Assembly (NCBI GenBank): GCA_039000515.1
Contig: JBCFYV010011135.1
Coordinates: 22,643,895-22,707,894 of the forward strand
DNA length: 64,000 nucleotides
Direction: 5' to 3'
DNA from: Timema cristinae
Taxonomy: Eukaryota > Arthropoda > Insecta > Phasmatodea > Timematidae
The position numbers were made by a program, and so were the translations under genes. Below the pieces are notes generated by a model, which was not told the origin of the DNA, did no database searches, and saw only the letters and a list, made by a program, of their open reading frames with translations. Shown here piece after piece: positions 1 to 11,836 of the stretch. How positions within the stretch are numbered: position 1 is the stretch's first letter; every line of letters starts with the position of its first letter.

Positions 1-95
1 TTGGTAATCAGATAAATATGTGCCGGGACCGAGGATTGAACCCCGGACCCAAGAACAGAAGTCAGACACCTTACCCCCTAGACCACCAGGTCACC
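1..95 (-). repeat. SINE-A copy, cut by window edge
   Basis: Reverse strand carries the tRNA-like head: A box TGGTCTAGGGGGTAAGG, B box GGTTCAATCC, then GGCACATATTTATCTG. The tail lies outside the window. Confidence 0.85.
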
Positions 96-104
96 ATCCT
101 TTTC

Positions 105-330
105 ACATCAATCTATATTAATATTATAAAAAGGAAAGATTTGATTTTTTGTTTGTAATGGATAAACTAAAAAAACTACTGGACCTATTTTAAAAATTAT
201 TTCACTTATATAAAGCTACATTATCAGCGAATAACATAAACTATATTTAATTTTGAAAATTTAATTTATTCCTCTTAAAAATGTCTATAGTTTTACACAA
301 GGTATAATATAGCTATATTTATTGACATAA
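105..330 (-). repeat. 3' end of RTE-like LINE or derivative
   Basis: Reverse strand reads a weak match to GGTCCAGTAGTTTTTGAGT followed by TTTATCCATTACAAAC and ends TATAATATTAATATAGAT. The same end occurs at 23452-23662. This type of 3' end is common to insect RTE-like elements. No coding part remains. Confidence 0.55.
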
Positions 331-727
331 TCTGGCTTAGAATTACGTTTCAGATATAACGTTTCCATTTTAAATCGGGTACCATGGGGGGTGGGGGGGG
401 GGCTTATATAAATCTTATAATACAGTGGATCATGGGCAACGCCGTGCAGGATTGTCTAGTATTTCATAAGGGAGCATTGTGTCACTAAAAGAGAGAGATT
501 TAATAACACTCAAAACTCATTTTAAAATTTTAAAGCCTTAATATATTTTTTTTTTCAAACTATGAACAGTATTGCTATTTTTCTCAATTCTAATATAAGT
601 ATAAGCTTTGTGTCGCGTAATAACATTGATATAACCCCTCTTCCCCCCCCACCCCCTATGTATTACTATATAGACGCCTCCCTTTCTTTAACAGCGTTAC
701 GCACTTTATACTATTATTTCCTATTAT
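331..727. other. No recognisable gene
   Basis: Low-complexity AT-rich sequence with a short G run near 386-401. The open frame at 562-768 runs into a SINE tail and has no family features. Confidence 0.6.
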
Positions 728-907
728 TTAACACCACGTCTTACTACCCGTTCATGTTATACGCTTAAGTTATAATTACGCTAAATGTTCAGGAATTGAG
801 AAAGTTGAATTTAGAAGTTGTGAACCCGCATTTGCGTAAAGGGAGTGTGGAAAACTACTTAAGAAAAAAACCACCCCCAGTTCACCTGAGCGAGATTCGA
901 AACTTGA
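728..907 (-). repeat. SINE-B copy, 5' truncated
   Basis: Begins with the reversed tail ACACCACGTCTTACTACCCG and runs to the B box region (GATTCGAAACTTG). The A-box half is missing. Confidence 0.75.
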
Positions 908-1029
908 TCAGAAACAAATTATGATAACATAAAATTCTATTTTTAAACTAAGAATATGAACATTTAAGTATTTGGTCACATCGTTTAAAGGCGTCGAACT
1001 CACAATAGATTGGTTACTGTTATATCAAT

Positions 1030-1235
1030 GAATGGTAGGTCGGGATTCGAATCCTGGTATAGTATATCAAGGGCGATTTTATTTATATAAATGGTTTTCC
1101 ACTCTACCTGCTCGTAAATTTAGGTACAATTTCTCTAATTCAACCTTTAACACTAGCTAACACATTAGCATAATTAGTAGAGAGATTTATAACCTTAAGA
1201 GCATAAGTCTACGAATGGGAGTGAAAAACAGTAAA
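1030..1235 (+). repeat. SINE-B remnant
   Basis: B box GGGATTCGAATCCTGG, then GGTTTTCCACTCTACC and ACACATTAGCATAATTAG. Head and tail are degraded. Confidence 0.65.
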
Positions 1236-1239
1236 TACC

Positions 1240-1631
1240 TATCTATATTTTTGTTATTAAATTTTTACATATGTCTAAAACTTTCTTCAAGCTATTCTGA
1301 AAGTTACTTAAAGGTTTCTATTTATTTTTCTACAAGAAAAAAACACTATTTATTCATCTCAGTAATTTAAAGCAATACCAAATAAATATATCATATACTT
1401 TTAAAAAAGGAAATAACATTTCACATGGGTTATGGCTTATTTCTATGGACCTCCGAATCGTTTAAAAATTATGACGTTGACTGCAGATGAAAACAGTAAA
1501 AAATGAGCACAAACTGCGTTAAAATCTCTCTCAAACCCCCCCCCCCCCTCGCCCTTTTTTACGCAACCATAACAATATATAATATTATTTATACACATGA
1601 CTTACGTTATTAAATAGTGATTTATATACGA
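1240..1631. other. No recognisable feature
   Basis: AT-rich sequence with a run of about 14 C residues near 1538. Nothing coding is seen. Confidence 0.6.
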
Positions 1632-2135
1632 CTAGATAGCTGTTGCCCGCGGCTTTGCTCGCGTGGAAGTTGATTATATACAAATTCGAAAATATACATA
1701 TGTATTTACAGATTAATTTAAAATATTACGTTACGTTGATGACCATAACTTGACCTCAGATCAAAAATAATGCAAGTCCGATACAAACTTTCACCCCTTT
1801 TTCATCGCTTATTAAATAAAATTTCCAAAATTCCTGAAACACGTATTTGTTTTACGTCAATAACCGAAATACAAAATTTTGTTTATTTAACTTTTAAAAT
1901 GACGGACTTTCATACATATTATCATACATATTATCATCCCCTATTTTGACCCCTTTGGGGTGGAATATTCTAAAATCCTTTCTTAGTGGGTGCCTACATA
2001 ACAAAATGAATATACAGCCCGAATTTTATGCTTGTAGCCTTGATAGTTTGCGCTCGGCGATGATGAATCAGTCAGTCAGTCAGTCAGTCAGTCAGTCAGT
2101 CAGGACATGTTATTTTATAAGGATAGATAATACCT
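1632..2135 (+). mobile_element. (CAGT)n-bearing interspersed element, copy 1
   Basis: Starts CTAGATAGCTGTTGCCCGCG, carries CCCCTTTGGGGTGGAAT, and ends in a (CAGT)n run (2068-2102) and TATTTTATAAGGATAGAT. Copies at 23983 and 46377 have the same ends. Its open frame at 1946-2272 has no known domain. Class is not certain; it looks non-autonomous. Confidence 0.75.
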
Positions 2136-2585
2136 GCTTCCGCCTACATTTTTTGCAATTTAACTTTATTGCAGCCAATCCTATCATCATAATTTTGTGT
2201 AAGATGATAAAAATAAGTTTATTTCAAAAGGTGAATACTGTAGTCAAACAAACCTTTTCTCATGACTTCTAAATAACTTCTTTACTAACCCACATAGCTC
2301 AGTTAAAACAATTTAAAAAATCAGATCAAATTGAGCTCATCAGTATGAATGTCAACAATTTTGATTTCTCAGTTTTTCCCATCTCAATAAAAATGAAACA
2401 AATGTATAGATTTTTTAGGAATGTAGAAACAATAGCAACGATTCTATTTTCAATACCTAAATCAGTGGACACATGGATAAAACCTCAAACTTATCTAGTT
2501 CGGTTTACCCTATATAGTAATGTAGGGGTTCGAATCACGAACGGGTAAAATATGGGGGAAAGGGAAGAAAGGTGTTTTTTTTTTT
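2136..2585. other. No recognisable feature
   Basis: AT-rich; the open frame at 2345-2548 lacks any recognisable domain or codon bias. Ends in a T run that adjoins the next SINE. Confidence 0.5.
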
Positions 2586-2837
2586 TGCCACAGCATCTTA
2601 CTACCCGTTCGGTTTGTACGCATGTGTACTAATTTACGCTAACGTGTTAGAGACTAGAAATGTTGGAATTTAGAAGCAGTATACCCATATTTGCATGGAG
2701 GGAGGGTGGAAAAACTCTTAAGGAAAAACTATCCTCGTTACACCCAGATAGGATTCGAACCCCGATCTGCACATCATTGGCAGTCCATTCCAATGACAGA
2801 GAAATGCCTTAGACTATTTGACCACTGGAGCAGTTAG
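2586..2837 (-). repeat. SINE-B copy
   Basis: Near full length: reversed tail at 2586, reversed B box AGGATTCGAACCCCG at 2750, reversed head TAGACTATTTGACCACTGGAG at its right end. The tail is flanked by a T run, not TTA repeats. Confidence 0.8.
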
Positions 2838-2938
2838 GTTCTACAAAAATGGCTTATCATCCTCCGTCTCCAATGCAGGTACATTTTATCAAGATTCCAC
2901 CTTCCTTACCTACAACTTATTCGTATAATTTTTTTTTA

Positions 2939-3165
2939 TCACCGCGTCTCATCTGTTCATATATTATGATAATTCCTCTAATGGGGTGGGAGCGCGGAAG
3001 GAAGCATTTTAAAGGCAATGTACTTGCATTTGCGTGGAAGGAGAGTAAAAAATCATTTTAGGAAAAACAATTCTCAGTAGACCCGACAATGATTTGAACC
3101 CCGATTTTCCTGTCTTCAGCAAGTCCTCCTAAACACAAGAGCGAGGCCTTAGACCAGAGGGTCAT
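2939..3165 (-). repeat. SINE-B copy, diverged
   Basis: Reversed tail CACCGCGTCTCATC, conserved TTTGCGTGGAAGGAGAG, reversed B box and head GCCTTAGACCAGAGGG. About 30 bp were lost around the tail hairpin. Confidence 0.7.
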
Positions 3166-3182
3166 CAACGTTTTAAGGTCCA

Positions 3183-3588
3183 AATGCCAACGTTTCTGTC
3201 CCTTGTTGGCTCGCGGGCCGCAATATTGTACCGACAATAGTAGGATTGAATTAATATTAAAATACTCCAGGGATTAGGATTTATCGTGAAGTATGTTTTA
3301 TATTGTTTCATAGAAGGAGGCAACACGATACGTCTTGTCCACTTGAGTTGTTAAAAGTACATTTGTATAAAAAATAAAGGTAATACTTTTCTTCACGTAA
3401 ACAGCAAAAATCTTTCGTAAAATACATAAATAAAATAAGTTTTTAATTAATTGATTATGTAATATATTATTACATAATCATAAAACAAATATTTCATATA
3501 TATATGAAAACATTTTTATGAGCCAGAGAGCTACACAAAATGTTACCTCGAACCACAAGTGGCCCGCGGGTCGTAAGTTGAAGATCCC
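3183..3588. mobile_element. hAT-like MITE remnant
   Basis: The right end reversed reads CGGGGATCTTCAACTTACGA followed by CCCGCGGGCC; the left half has GCTCGCGGGCCGCAA. This end type resembles hAT non-autonomous elements. A SINE-B head fragment (TTAGACCATTCGGCCATT, 3591-3615) abuts it. Weakly supported. Confidence 0.35.
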
Positions 3589-3619
3589 CGTTTTAGACCA
3601 TTCGGCCATTCAAGTGGGT

Positions 3620-4106
3620 CTTAATGTAAGCATAAAATCCATACGGTGAAGAATAACGTGGGGAACAGAAAAAAAAACAAGAAAAAAAACATGTGTGTTG
3701 AGATGTATCGATACAAAGTTATGAAACTTTCATAAGATAAAGACGATTTGAGCTATAATTTGAGTCAATCGTAGTTTTCATATCAGTAATTTATTCCGAT
3801 CCCACTTCTGCCGTAGAATATACTAAGCCAGGTTGGTACATAGTTTTTCATCCCAAGGGCCGAATCAGAATATCGTATTTCACCGTGGCCTGAGGATTTA
3901 ATTAGTAATAATATAAACTTAATATAGACCTACAAAACAACACTTAATAAACGATAATCTTAAATAAATTGTAGTTTTGGTTGGTATAATCTTTAAATTT
4001 CACTCCCTCCCCCTCCCCAAGAACACGTTTATTTATTTCTTCCAAACCTGTATTATGATATACGCAAGCACAAACAACTTAGCATTACACATTTTTATTA
4101 ATTTAT
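3620..4106. other. No recognisable gene
   Basis: AT-rich with a pyrimidine stretch at 4003-4019. Its right part belongs to a diverged repeat also seen at 12195-12395. Confidence 0.5.
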
Positions 4107-4119
4107 TAAATGCTTAATA

Positions 4120-4383
<264 letters not shown>

Positions 4384-4396
4384 TAAATGCTTAATA

Positions 4397-4560
4397 AAAT
4401 ACAATCATCACCTTTTTTTAAATAAAGATATCAACTTGAATAATTTGCTATATTGCAACAAGCGTTTTTCCCTTAAATTTTTCTCCAGGATTTATTTGAG
4501 GACCCCATTTTCAGTGAGCATGGGCCTGATTTTTTTTTCCAAGACGTCACTCTTGCAATA
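4397..4560. repeat. Diverged repeat interrupted by SINE-B
   Basis: The sequence TTTCTCCAGGATTTATTTGAGG through CATTTTCAGTGAGC resembles 12310-12365. The SINE at 4120 sits inside this older repeat. Confidence 0.4.
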
Positions 4561-4730
4561 AACTGACGGGGAAATCAAGGTTCGAATCTCGGTCAGGAAA
4601 TGGTTTTCCCCTCTACCTCCACCCAAATAAAAGCACATTTCCTTTAAATTCAACCTTACGCATCCATAACATATCAGAGTAATTAGTACATATGTACATA
4701 GCTCGAAAGGGTAGTAAAAAGTGGTATTGA
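4561..4730 (+). repeat. SINE-B copy, 5' truncated
   Basis: Starts in the B box (AAGGTTCGAATCTCGG), keeps the ATGGTTTTCCCCTCTACC body and a damaged tail AGGGTAGTAAAAAGTGG. Confidence 0.75.
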
Positions 4731-4798
4731 AAAAAAAAAATATAATTTCTTGCTTTTAAGATTAGTTTTTATTTAAAAAGAATTAATACTCTACTCTA

Positions 4799-5082
4799 GG
4801 TGACCTGGTGGTCTAGGGGTAAGGTGTCAGACTTCTCTGCTGGCGGCCGGGGTTCAATCCTCAGTCCCGGCACAGATTTATCTGATTACCAACCCTTCCT
4901 TCACCTCTGACAATATATCTTGTGAATGTGGGAATGCCAGGCCTCCACCGTGGTTCGGATCCCACGTTAAACTGTAGGTCCTCAATTTCATCTCACAATC
5001 ACCCTACCATTACACATTAGCGTAAGTGCGTATAACACGGACTGGGTAGTAAGACGCGGTGCTAAATAATAATAATAATAAT
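4799..5082 (+). repeat. SINE-A copy, full length with target duplication
   Basis: Complete head GTGACCTGGTGGTCTAGGGG to tail GTGCTAAATAATAA. Direct repeats AATACTCTAC at 4785-4794 and 5083-5092. Confidence 0.95.
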
Positions 5083-5194
5083 AATACTCTACCCATGTTA
5101 AAAACCCGACAACGCCAATGGAATAACTATATCAACTCACTATGAACTAATTAAGTAAGTCCGACATAATATATACATTGTTAGCATGTGTGAA

Positions 5195-5305
5195 ATTTGA
5201 GCTATTATTTCCAAATTCGAGTCCTGTCCTCACACACACAAAAAAAAGTATCACTGGTAAAATTAGGACCACTTCCCTTTGCATAGAAATAAATTAATGA
5301 TCAGA
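5195..5305 (+). repeat. tRNA-like SINE-C fragment
   Basis: CAAATTCGAGTCCTG followed by GTATCACTGGTAAAATTAGG resembles the elements at 26222 and 49603. Degraded. Confidence 0.35.
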
Positions 5306-5449
5306 GAATTGGGTGTTATTTCGGTTCTAGAATTAATTAAGTTTGTTAAGTCATGTGCTGAAATATTTATTTGTTGTAGAAAGCCCGAGTTAAATACCTC
5401 AAATAATAAATTGTTGAGGACAAACGCATCTTGTAAGTAAGGTTAATGT

Positions 5450-5830
5450 AGGTATGTAGGGATCACGAGCTAAGACCAGTGCTTTTACAATTTTTATGAG
5501 AAAACTTTTTTTTTTGCCAAAATAAATAAAATATTGATCCAGCATAAAAATAGTTTAACTCTCTTTACCTGGTGATATCAACAATTGTTGAATATCTGTC
5601 CTAAGAATAGCGGTATTAGATGGCAAACTTTTTAAATGAAGAGAAAAAGTTGTCATTAAATTCCAGGACACCGTTGACAAATATTCAACCACTTTTGATA
5701 TCACCGTGTGAAGAAAATTAAAATATATATTTCTACCTGAACAAAATTTTTTTTTATTTTGACCAACAAAATGTTTCGATAAAAAACTGAGAAACATTTA
5801 ACTTTTACTCAAGTTCCCTACATCCCCAGG
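5450..5830. mobile_element. Long-inverted-repeat MITE (TTAA-hairpin family), copy 1
   Basis: Arms around CAACAATTGTTGAATATCTG (5579) and ATATTCAACCACTTTTGATA pair with each other; the outer ends share GATGTAGGGA. Same core as 19383-19767 but more diverged. The minus open frame 5555-5797 lies in the palindrome and is not a gene. Confidence 0.75.
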
Positions 5831-5834
5831 ATAG

Positions 5835-6768
5835 TTGACCAATTGGAACATAGAACATTACAAGGTCACTGTAATTATAGCAGACAAGGAACTTTTAGAA
5901 AATATATATTTTTAAATCAACATTGTTTAACATTTACCATTTAATTAATGTTATTTTATAGGTAATGATAATATCTATCATATGCGACAACTGTATAGCA
6001 CATGACTTAACGTATTAATTAATAATTGTAAAGTTGAGCTCCTTCTAGTCAAATAGGAATGTACTCACTCTTGTATTGTCAGCGCCGGCGGGACAGAGTT
6101 GTGTCCAAATACCCCTGTTGAGGGGACGTGCGGCCTGTTCGGAACTCCAGTACGTACTAACAAGATAGTCTACCGTCCAGGGGGAATCTTCGGACAGAGG
6201 GTAGCAAGCAAACCCAATAGGAGGGGGGGGAGCAAACATCCAGGCTTACTTACAACTCGTTTCTGCGCAACGTCGATCTCCTATTTCCCCTCTATCTCTT
6301 CTTTGCCCTACCTCCCCCCCCCCTCCTCTATCCCGTCGTGGGCTAACATTCCCAGCGTTATTATGGGACTACATTTTTACAAGCATTATTTTAATTATAA
6401 AAAAAAGAGATATATTAACAAAAACATTATTTAGTACCTAATAAGGGTTCATCAATAAACCACGTAGTTCCATTGAGAAGGGGTAAACAATAATGTCTAC
6501 ATAGCGGGGAGGAGGGTCAAAAATTTGAAATAATTAATAAAAAGGTGTTATATATATAATCTTTATCGTATGATTTTAACTATATTTTACTTTATAGATA
6601 AATATATAATTAATTTTATTATGTATCATTTTAAATTTCTATTTCGTTAAGTATTGACCTATTTATTCTTTTAGTATACTTAAAAACATATAAATCATGT
6701 ATGTTCATACTATAACATATTTATAATATTTAAATTACCTACGTATCAATAATATAGAGTAGTTACCA
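5835..6768. other. Unassigned; GC-rich patch at about 6083-6260
   Basis: An isolated GC-rich stretch lies in AT-rich DNA. Opposed open frames at 6045-6239 and 6099-6434 overlap. Neither shows a recognisable domain. A C run follows at 6315. Confidence 0.4.
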
Positions 6769-6936
6769 GCTTCGGTGACCGCATGGTCTAAAGTGCTACC
6801 CTTAGACTAAGGGTGGTTTTTCACTCTCCCTACATGCAAATGCGAGTCACTTCTTCTAATTCAAACCTTACTAATTCCTAACACATTAGCGTAATTAGTA
6901 CACAGACGCACGGGTAGTTAAAATGCTGTGTTAAAA
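6769..6936 (+). repeat. SINE-B copy with internal deletion
   Basis: Head TTCGGTGACCGCATGGTCTA joins directly to GGTGGTTTTTCACTCTCCC, so the B box region is missing. Tail ACGGGTAGTTAAAATGC is altered. Confidence 0.75.
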
Positions 6937-6939
6937 AAA

Positions 6940-7827
6940 AGGCACTTTAAATACTTCAAACATTATTATTAATAATATAATAATTAATAAAATAATTATT
7001 AAAAGCAATCTCTATTATTCATATAGTAATTACAAGAATCATAATCAGGATCCAGATTTTGACTTCCTAAAAATGATCAATAATAAGTAAAATAAAAAAC
7101 CAGAAAATATTAACAAAAACTCATAATTAATGCACACGACTAAATCAAACACTCACTTTACAAAATGGAAGCTAGAACAATCATATTCATTGAAAATCTC
7201 TTAACAACTAAACTCTTGCATCCTGTTGATCTATAATATTAATATTGATTTACCAAATACCTGCTCCACCGCAGACCCATCCATATTAATTGCAGTGTCT
7301 AATCAGGAATGTCTATTTTACAACCAAACAAGTGAAGAGCACACAAATTACATTATATTGTAATAACCCTGGCCTAGATTGGAGATGGTTGTTTAAAACT
7401 GACATAACAGTGTTTAAAGAAGCGAGCGAAAGAACTGGTCTAGTTTAATAATTGTTATGATGAGTTAGTAAACATAGGACGAAACCACTGACAACTAAAC
7501 TATTTGGACCGTTGTGAAGTATAAATGGTTCTGTTTAGGCTATTGGGGGCTGACAAAATAATATCTATTCGGAGGGGTCAATCTGCCCGTTTTAGAGACC
7601 ACGCGGATTATAATATCGGGTCACCGGGTACTTGATCTGGAGGGCCAAAGGTACCGGTTTGAATCTGTGGAGGTGTTATCGGGCCATTGGTTAGGTATTC
7701 CTCACCTAAGCATGTTCTATCACATGTTTCTACATCAAAGTCCTTATATATCTTTTTTTTAACATCACATTTTTGTAGTAGCTCGAAAGCGCTATTAATA
7801 TACCCTAAAAACCAAAGCCTTTGATAA
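6940..7827. other. No recognisable gene
   Basis: AT-rich. A short tRNA-like stretch with GGTTTGAATCTGTGG near 7650 may be an old SINE head. Nothing else is supported. Confidence 0.5.
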
Positions 7828-8080
7828 GTCAGACTTTGGTGCTGGGGCTACGGGGTTCAATCCTAGGTCCAAGCACAGATTTATCTGATTACTAAACCCT
7901 TCCTTCACCTCTGACAAGACGTGTATTAATCACAACTTGTGAATGTGGGGAAATGCCAAGCCTCCACCGTGGTTCGGATCCCACGTTAAACTGTAGGTCC
8001 TCCATTTCATCTCACTATCACTCTAATATTACACATTAGCCTAAGTGAGTATAACCCGAATGGTTAGTAAGACGCGGTGC

Positions 8081-8114
<34 letters not shown>
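7828..8114 (+). repeat. SINE-A copy, 5' truncated
   Basis: Starts at GTCAGACTTTGGTGCTGG, has B box GGTTCAATCC, carries the GTGTATTAATCACAACTTGT insert variant, and ends in a (TAA)n tail of about ten units. Confidence 0.92.
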
Positions 8115-8530
8115 TATTTTTCCATCATCTCTATACTTCCCCGGAGTTACCCTCACAGATTATGCCCACAGTAAGGAGGGGTGGGGGGGGGTGCAATATT
8201 TTTATTCCAACGGATGTTTTATTTTTAAGTATTATGTCTGAGAATTTATAAAATGTCTATAAAATTTAAAAATTTACTTATTCAAAATAAATTACTAAAA
8301 GGACTATATGCCTAAAAATTACTCCATGATGACACTAAAAAATATTACTTAAATTACAAAATAACAAAAAATGACCAAAATTTCATAACCAAAGAATCAC
8401 AAACTGAGTTTGTACGCACATGAGCACTGAATGTAATGTTCTTCTGTTTGTGATGTTCAAACATTTTAAAAATAAATAAAAAAGACAGGTCAACAAAATC
8501 CGGACTCATATCATAATACGCTGCTCCCGG
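8115..8530. other. No recognisable feature
   Basis: AT-rich with a G run near 8184. Nothing coding is seen. Confidence 0.5.
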
Positions 8531-9345
8531 TTATAACGCGAGTTTGCGGGGTGGATATGCGACCCGCGTTAGAAGAAGACCGCGCTATAACCGACGACTC
8601 GATTATTTTATAAGATAGTGATTATCTAATAGACTAAAGACTCTTCTAATTACATTATCGAGCTCAATAAACATGGCGACCGTAAATACAAGCAGGTTAC
8701 AGGGAAAGTGATCGATGACACAATTTAAATTTAGTACATACTGTACTAATGTACACACTGTTTAACTATAAAAAGGTGGCAGTCTATCGTTTAATAATTG
8801 TAGTATGAACCTAGTTTATATGCTACACCATAGTGGAACAAGTAAAGGTTGGATCGATACCATACAGGGAGATCGATTTTTGAAAATAATTTAATTTTAA
8901 CGCAAAACAATACGCTTCAATAAAGGGAGAACTTTTTTTTAAATTTCTTTTAGCGAAACTATTATTATTATTATTATTAGCACCGCGTCTTACTACCCGT
9001 TCAGGTTATACGCACTTATGCTAATGTGTAATGGTAGGGTGATTGTGAGATGAAATGAAGGACCTACAGTTTAACGTGGAATCCGAACCACGGTGGTGCC
9101 TGGCATTCCACACTCCACAAGATGTCTTGTCAGAGGTGTAGGAAGGTTTTGGAAATCAGATAAATCTTTGCCGGGACCGAGGATTGAACCCTGGCCGCCA
9201 GCACAGAAGTCTGACACCTTACCCCTAGACCACCAGGTCACCAATTTAGCGAAACTAATTTCATAACCTTTCAAAGACACGGAGATAACGAAAGATCCTC
9301 GATATAACAGATGACGCTATAACAAGGGAGCGATGTACTAATAAA
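8531..9345. mobile_element. DNA-transposon remnant interrupted by a SINE
   Basis: CGGTTATAACGCG and CGCGCTATAACCG form a left-end palindrome (8531-8605), and CCTCGATATAACAGATGACG at the right (9297-9316) resembles it inverted. A SINE-A inserted at 8961. Class not certain; Tc1/mariner-like is a guess. Confidence 0.4.
8962..9244 (-). repeat. SINE-A copy, full length with target duplication
   Basis: Reversed (TAA)n at left, head at right ending CCACCAGGTCACC. The 13-bp duplication TTTAGCGAAACTA is at 8949-8961 and 9245-9257. Confidence 0.95.
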
Positions 9346-9476
9346 ATAAGACAACCTCACGCCTATGATCGAGTCAAAGGTCAGAAAGTGTCGACACCCT
9401 CTACAGTCGTCGCCGTGAGATAGATCAGTGTTCCGCAAACGTTTTAAGTTCACGGTGCACTTAACAAATCTAACCC

Positions 9477-9730
9477 GCTTCAGTGGCCGAGCAGTCTAAG
9501 GCGTTACTCTTCCGTTATACTGACCTGCTTATTACGAGTGGATCGGGGTTCATATTACGGTTGAGTCTACTGAAAGTGGTTTATCATTAATGGTTTCCCA
9601 CATTACTTCCACGCAAATGCGGGTAGATTACCTCTAAAATGCGTCCTTCCTCATCACTACCTGATTAACGTAATTAGTATAATATATGCATATTTCCTGA
9701 ACAGGTATTAAGAGCGGGATGATAAATAAC
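9477..9730 (+). repeat. SINE-B copy, tRNA-Leu/Ser-like head
   Basis: Head CGCTTCAGTGGCCGAGCAGT, then CTAAGGCG, diverged B box, body with CACGCAAATGCGGGTAG, and a degraded tail. Confidence 0.8.
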
Positions 9731-9907
9731 AAGCCTGCACAGTGTTTTGTTTTGAGTACGATTTACCACATCACCTCTTACTAATTTATCTATTGACCGG
9801 GTGTACTAAGGGAGGTTTTTATTTTTTAATAAAAAGGTTTACCAACCCTCTTGTCAAGAAAATCCATGTACATTTCATTTATATATTACTTTGTACGTAC
9901 ACAATTA

Positions 9908-10142
9908 AGGCGTCACTCTCGTGTTATAGTGGTCTGCTGGAGACAGGGGGATCGGGGTTCGAATCCTGGTCGAGTCTACTGAAGTTCGACTGGAAACTGT
10001 TTTCCCACTCTTATACTTCCAAACAAATGCGGGTAGATCACCTGTAGTAAGACACGTTGATAAAACCAAATTCTTCTACCTAATACTATTAGTAAATAGG
10101 CTGTGCGGATAGCACGACCGGGTAGTAAGACGTGGTGTATAA
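9908..10142 (+). repeat. SINE-B copy
   Basis: Starts AAGGCGTCACTCTCGTG, B box GGTTCGAATCCTGG, tail GACCGGGTAGTAAGACGTGG. The first part of the head is missing. Confidence 0.82.
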
Positions 10143-10147
10143 AGTAA

Positions 10148-10672
10148 AGGCAAATATACACGAATTATAACATATTTGTCATTTCAGATTCATTAGGTAT
10201 TTTTTGCCTAACATTTCAACTCGAGGGAAAATCTCGACCAGTTATTTATAATATTTAATCCTACTCACCTTCCCACACCCGTGAACATAGCGGAGATAAA
10301 AATTTATCACAGGAGGATCCAATAATTTATCGACGGGATTAAGGGAGTGGGGGAGGAAAAGTTTTTTTTATCGTATTTACCCAGATTACACGCTATCACG
10401 GATCTCACACGCGATAGCCAATTACACAAAAGTAAATTAATTTTTATCTCCGTTCATTTGTCAACAAGAGGGTACACCACGTTTAGCTGGTGACCTTTTC
10501 CAACATCGATATGAATTTCTTGTCATTAGGAAGGATCGTTAAGAATTTAAAAAAATTATCATCAGGGTCTTTACAAGCCTAATTCTGGTGGCAAGAGTGT
10601 AATTTAGATAAGTGTATCCGCATTTACACAGATAGAGAGTGGGAAGCCCTTTGTACTACAATGCATTTTTTC
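10148..10672. other. No recognisable gene
   Basis: Mixed sequence without open frames of note; purine-rich patch near 10340. No repeat identified. Confidence 0.5.
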
Positions 10673-10680
10673 TTCTTAAG

Positions 10681-10939
10681 ACCGCCTCGGTGGCGTAGTT
10701 GGCTAACGCGCTAGTCGTGTTGAGCCTGACTGCTAAGGACGGGGAGATCGAGGTTCGAATCTCGGTCGGGTGAACTGGGGTGGTTTTTCCTAAATGGTTT
10801 TCCACTCTCCCTCCACGTGAATACGGGTTCACTTCCTTTAATTCAACCTTCCCAATTCCTAATCCATTAGAGTAATTAGTACTTAAGGCGTATAACCCGA
10901 ACGGGTTGTAAGACGCGATGCTAAATAATAAAAAAAAAG
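10681..10939 (+). repeat. SINE-B copy, full length with target duplication
   Basis: Head ACCGCCTCGGTGGCGTAGTT, B box GAGGTTCGAATCTCGG, tail AACGGGTTGTAAGACGCG. Direct repeats TTCTTAAG at 10673-10680 and 10940-10947. Confidence 0.92.
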
Positions 10940-10949
10940 TTCTTAAGCC

Positions 10950-11635
10950 AACAACCTGAAAGTTGGTTTTATTTGATTTATATCCATCTGGCGTTGGGTT
11001 TTCATTCAGCCCTTTGTCTGGTTAGTACTACCCGAACCATCCGGTAGAAATCTTAAGTATTAGGTTATTTCAGAAAGTGTTGCGGTTTCCCGTTACCGTA
11101 TACACTGAATTTCTATGAACGAGAACAAAAAGGGCCTACCAATATTGCAGGGAAATATATTTTCACATACCTTCAAGGATTCTTTTATATGCCACAATCG
11201 AAATGAAACCAACGGCTTTACTTCCACTCCGAAGGAAGTTGTGCTACGGATTTCTTTTTATCGCTCAAGACAAATACATCAATCCTGGAGAGGTTTGAAC
11301 CCAAGACAATCATGTCCTGATGTGAGCGCTTTACTCCAAGACCACACAGATCAACGTAATACATAAAGGTAGGGGGGTATCAATAGTACTTAACTGAGAT
11401 TCGAATCTCGGTCTTCTTGTCACCAATAAAATATAGATCTTGTCTTCTATGTTCTATGTTCTATTTCTTTATCTCCGTATCTACCAATACGGATGCTGAA
11501 TTAGGAGTTCACAGGTTTGACATCCGAGTATGTCGGAAAAAAAAACCCCACCCGAACGATGAGATAGGAGATTTTACCTTCACAGTAATCAATCAAAAGC
11601 TCGAGAAGCTGGGAGAATGTTCTAAAATATTTTTC
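10950..11635. other. No supported gene
   Basis: Open frames at 11115-11366 and 11417-11689 show no domain; the second runs into a SINE. An old tRNA-like stretch (GAGGTTTGAACCCAAGAC) is at 11290. Confidence 0.45.
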
Positions 11636-11820
11636 TCACACCGCATCTTACTATCCGTCCGAGCTAGGGATGAGCGAGGTAGAATTTAGAGAAAATGTAC
11701 TCACGCTTGTATAAAGGAAGAGCAGTAAACGATTTAGGGAAAAAAACACTCTTAGTACACCGAGTCAGGAATCGAACCCCGAACCTCCCCATCATCGGAA
11801 GATCAGATTAGTTCAGTATG
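11636..11820 (-). repeat. SINE-B copy, diverged
   Basis: Reversed tail CACACCGCATCTTACTATCC, then reversed B box GGAATCGAACCCCGAACC. The A-box end is missing. Confidence 0.75.
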
Positions 11821-11836
11821 GACATTTAATCCGGGC

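Noticed and set aside
1946..2272. 108-residue open frame
   Set aside because: Lies within the (CAGT)n element; the serine-glutamine repeats are the translated CAGT run.
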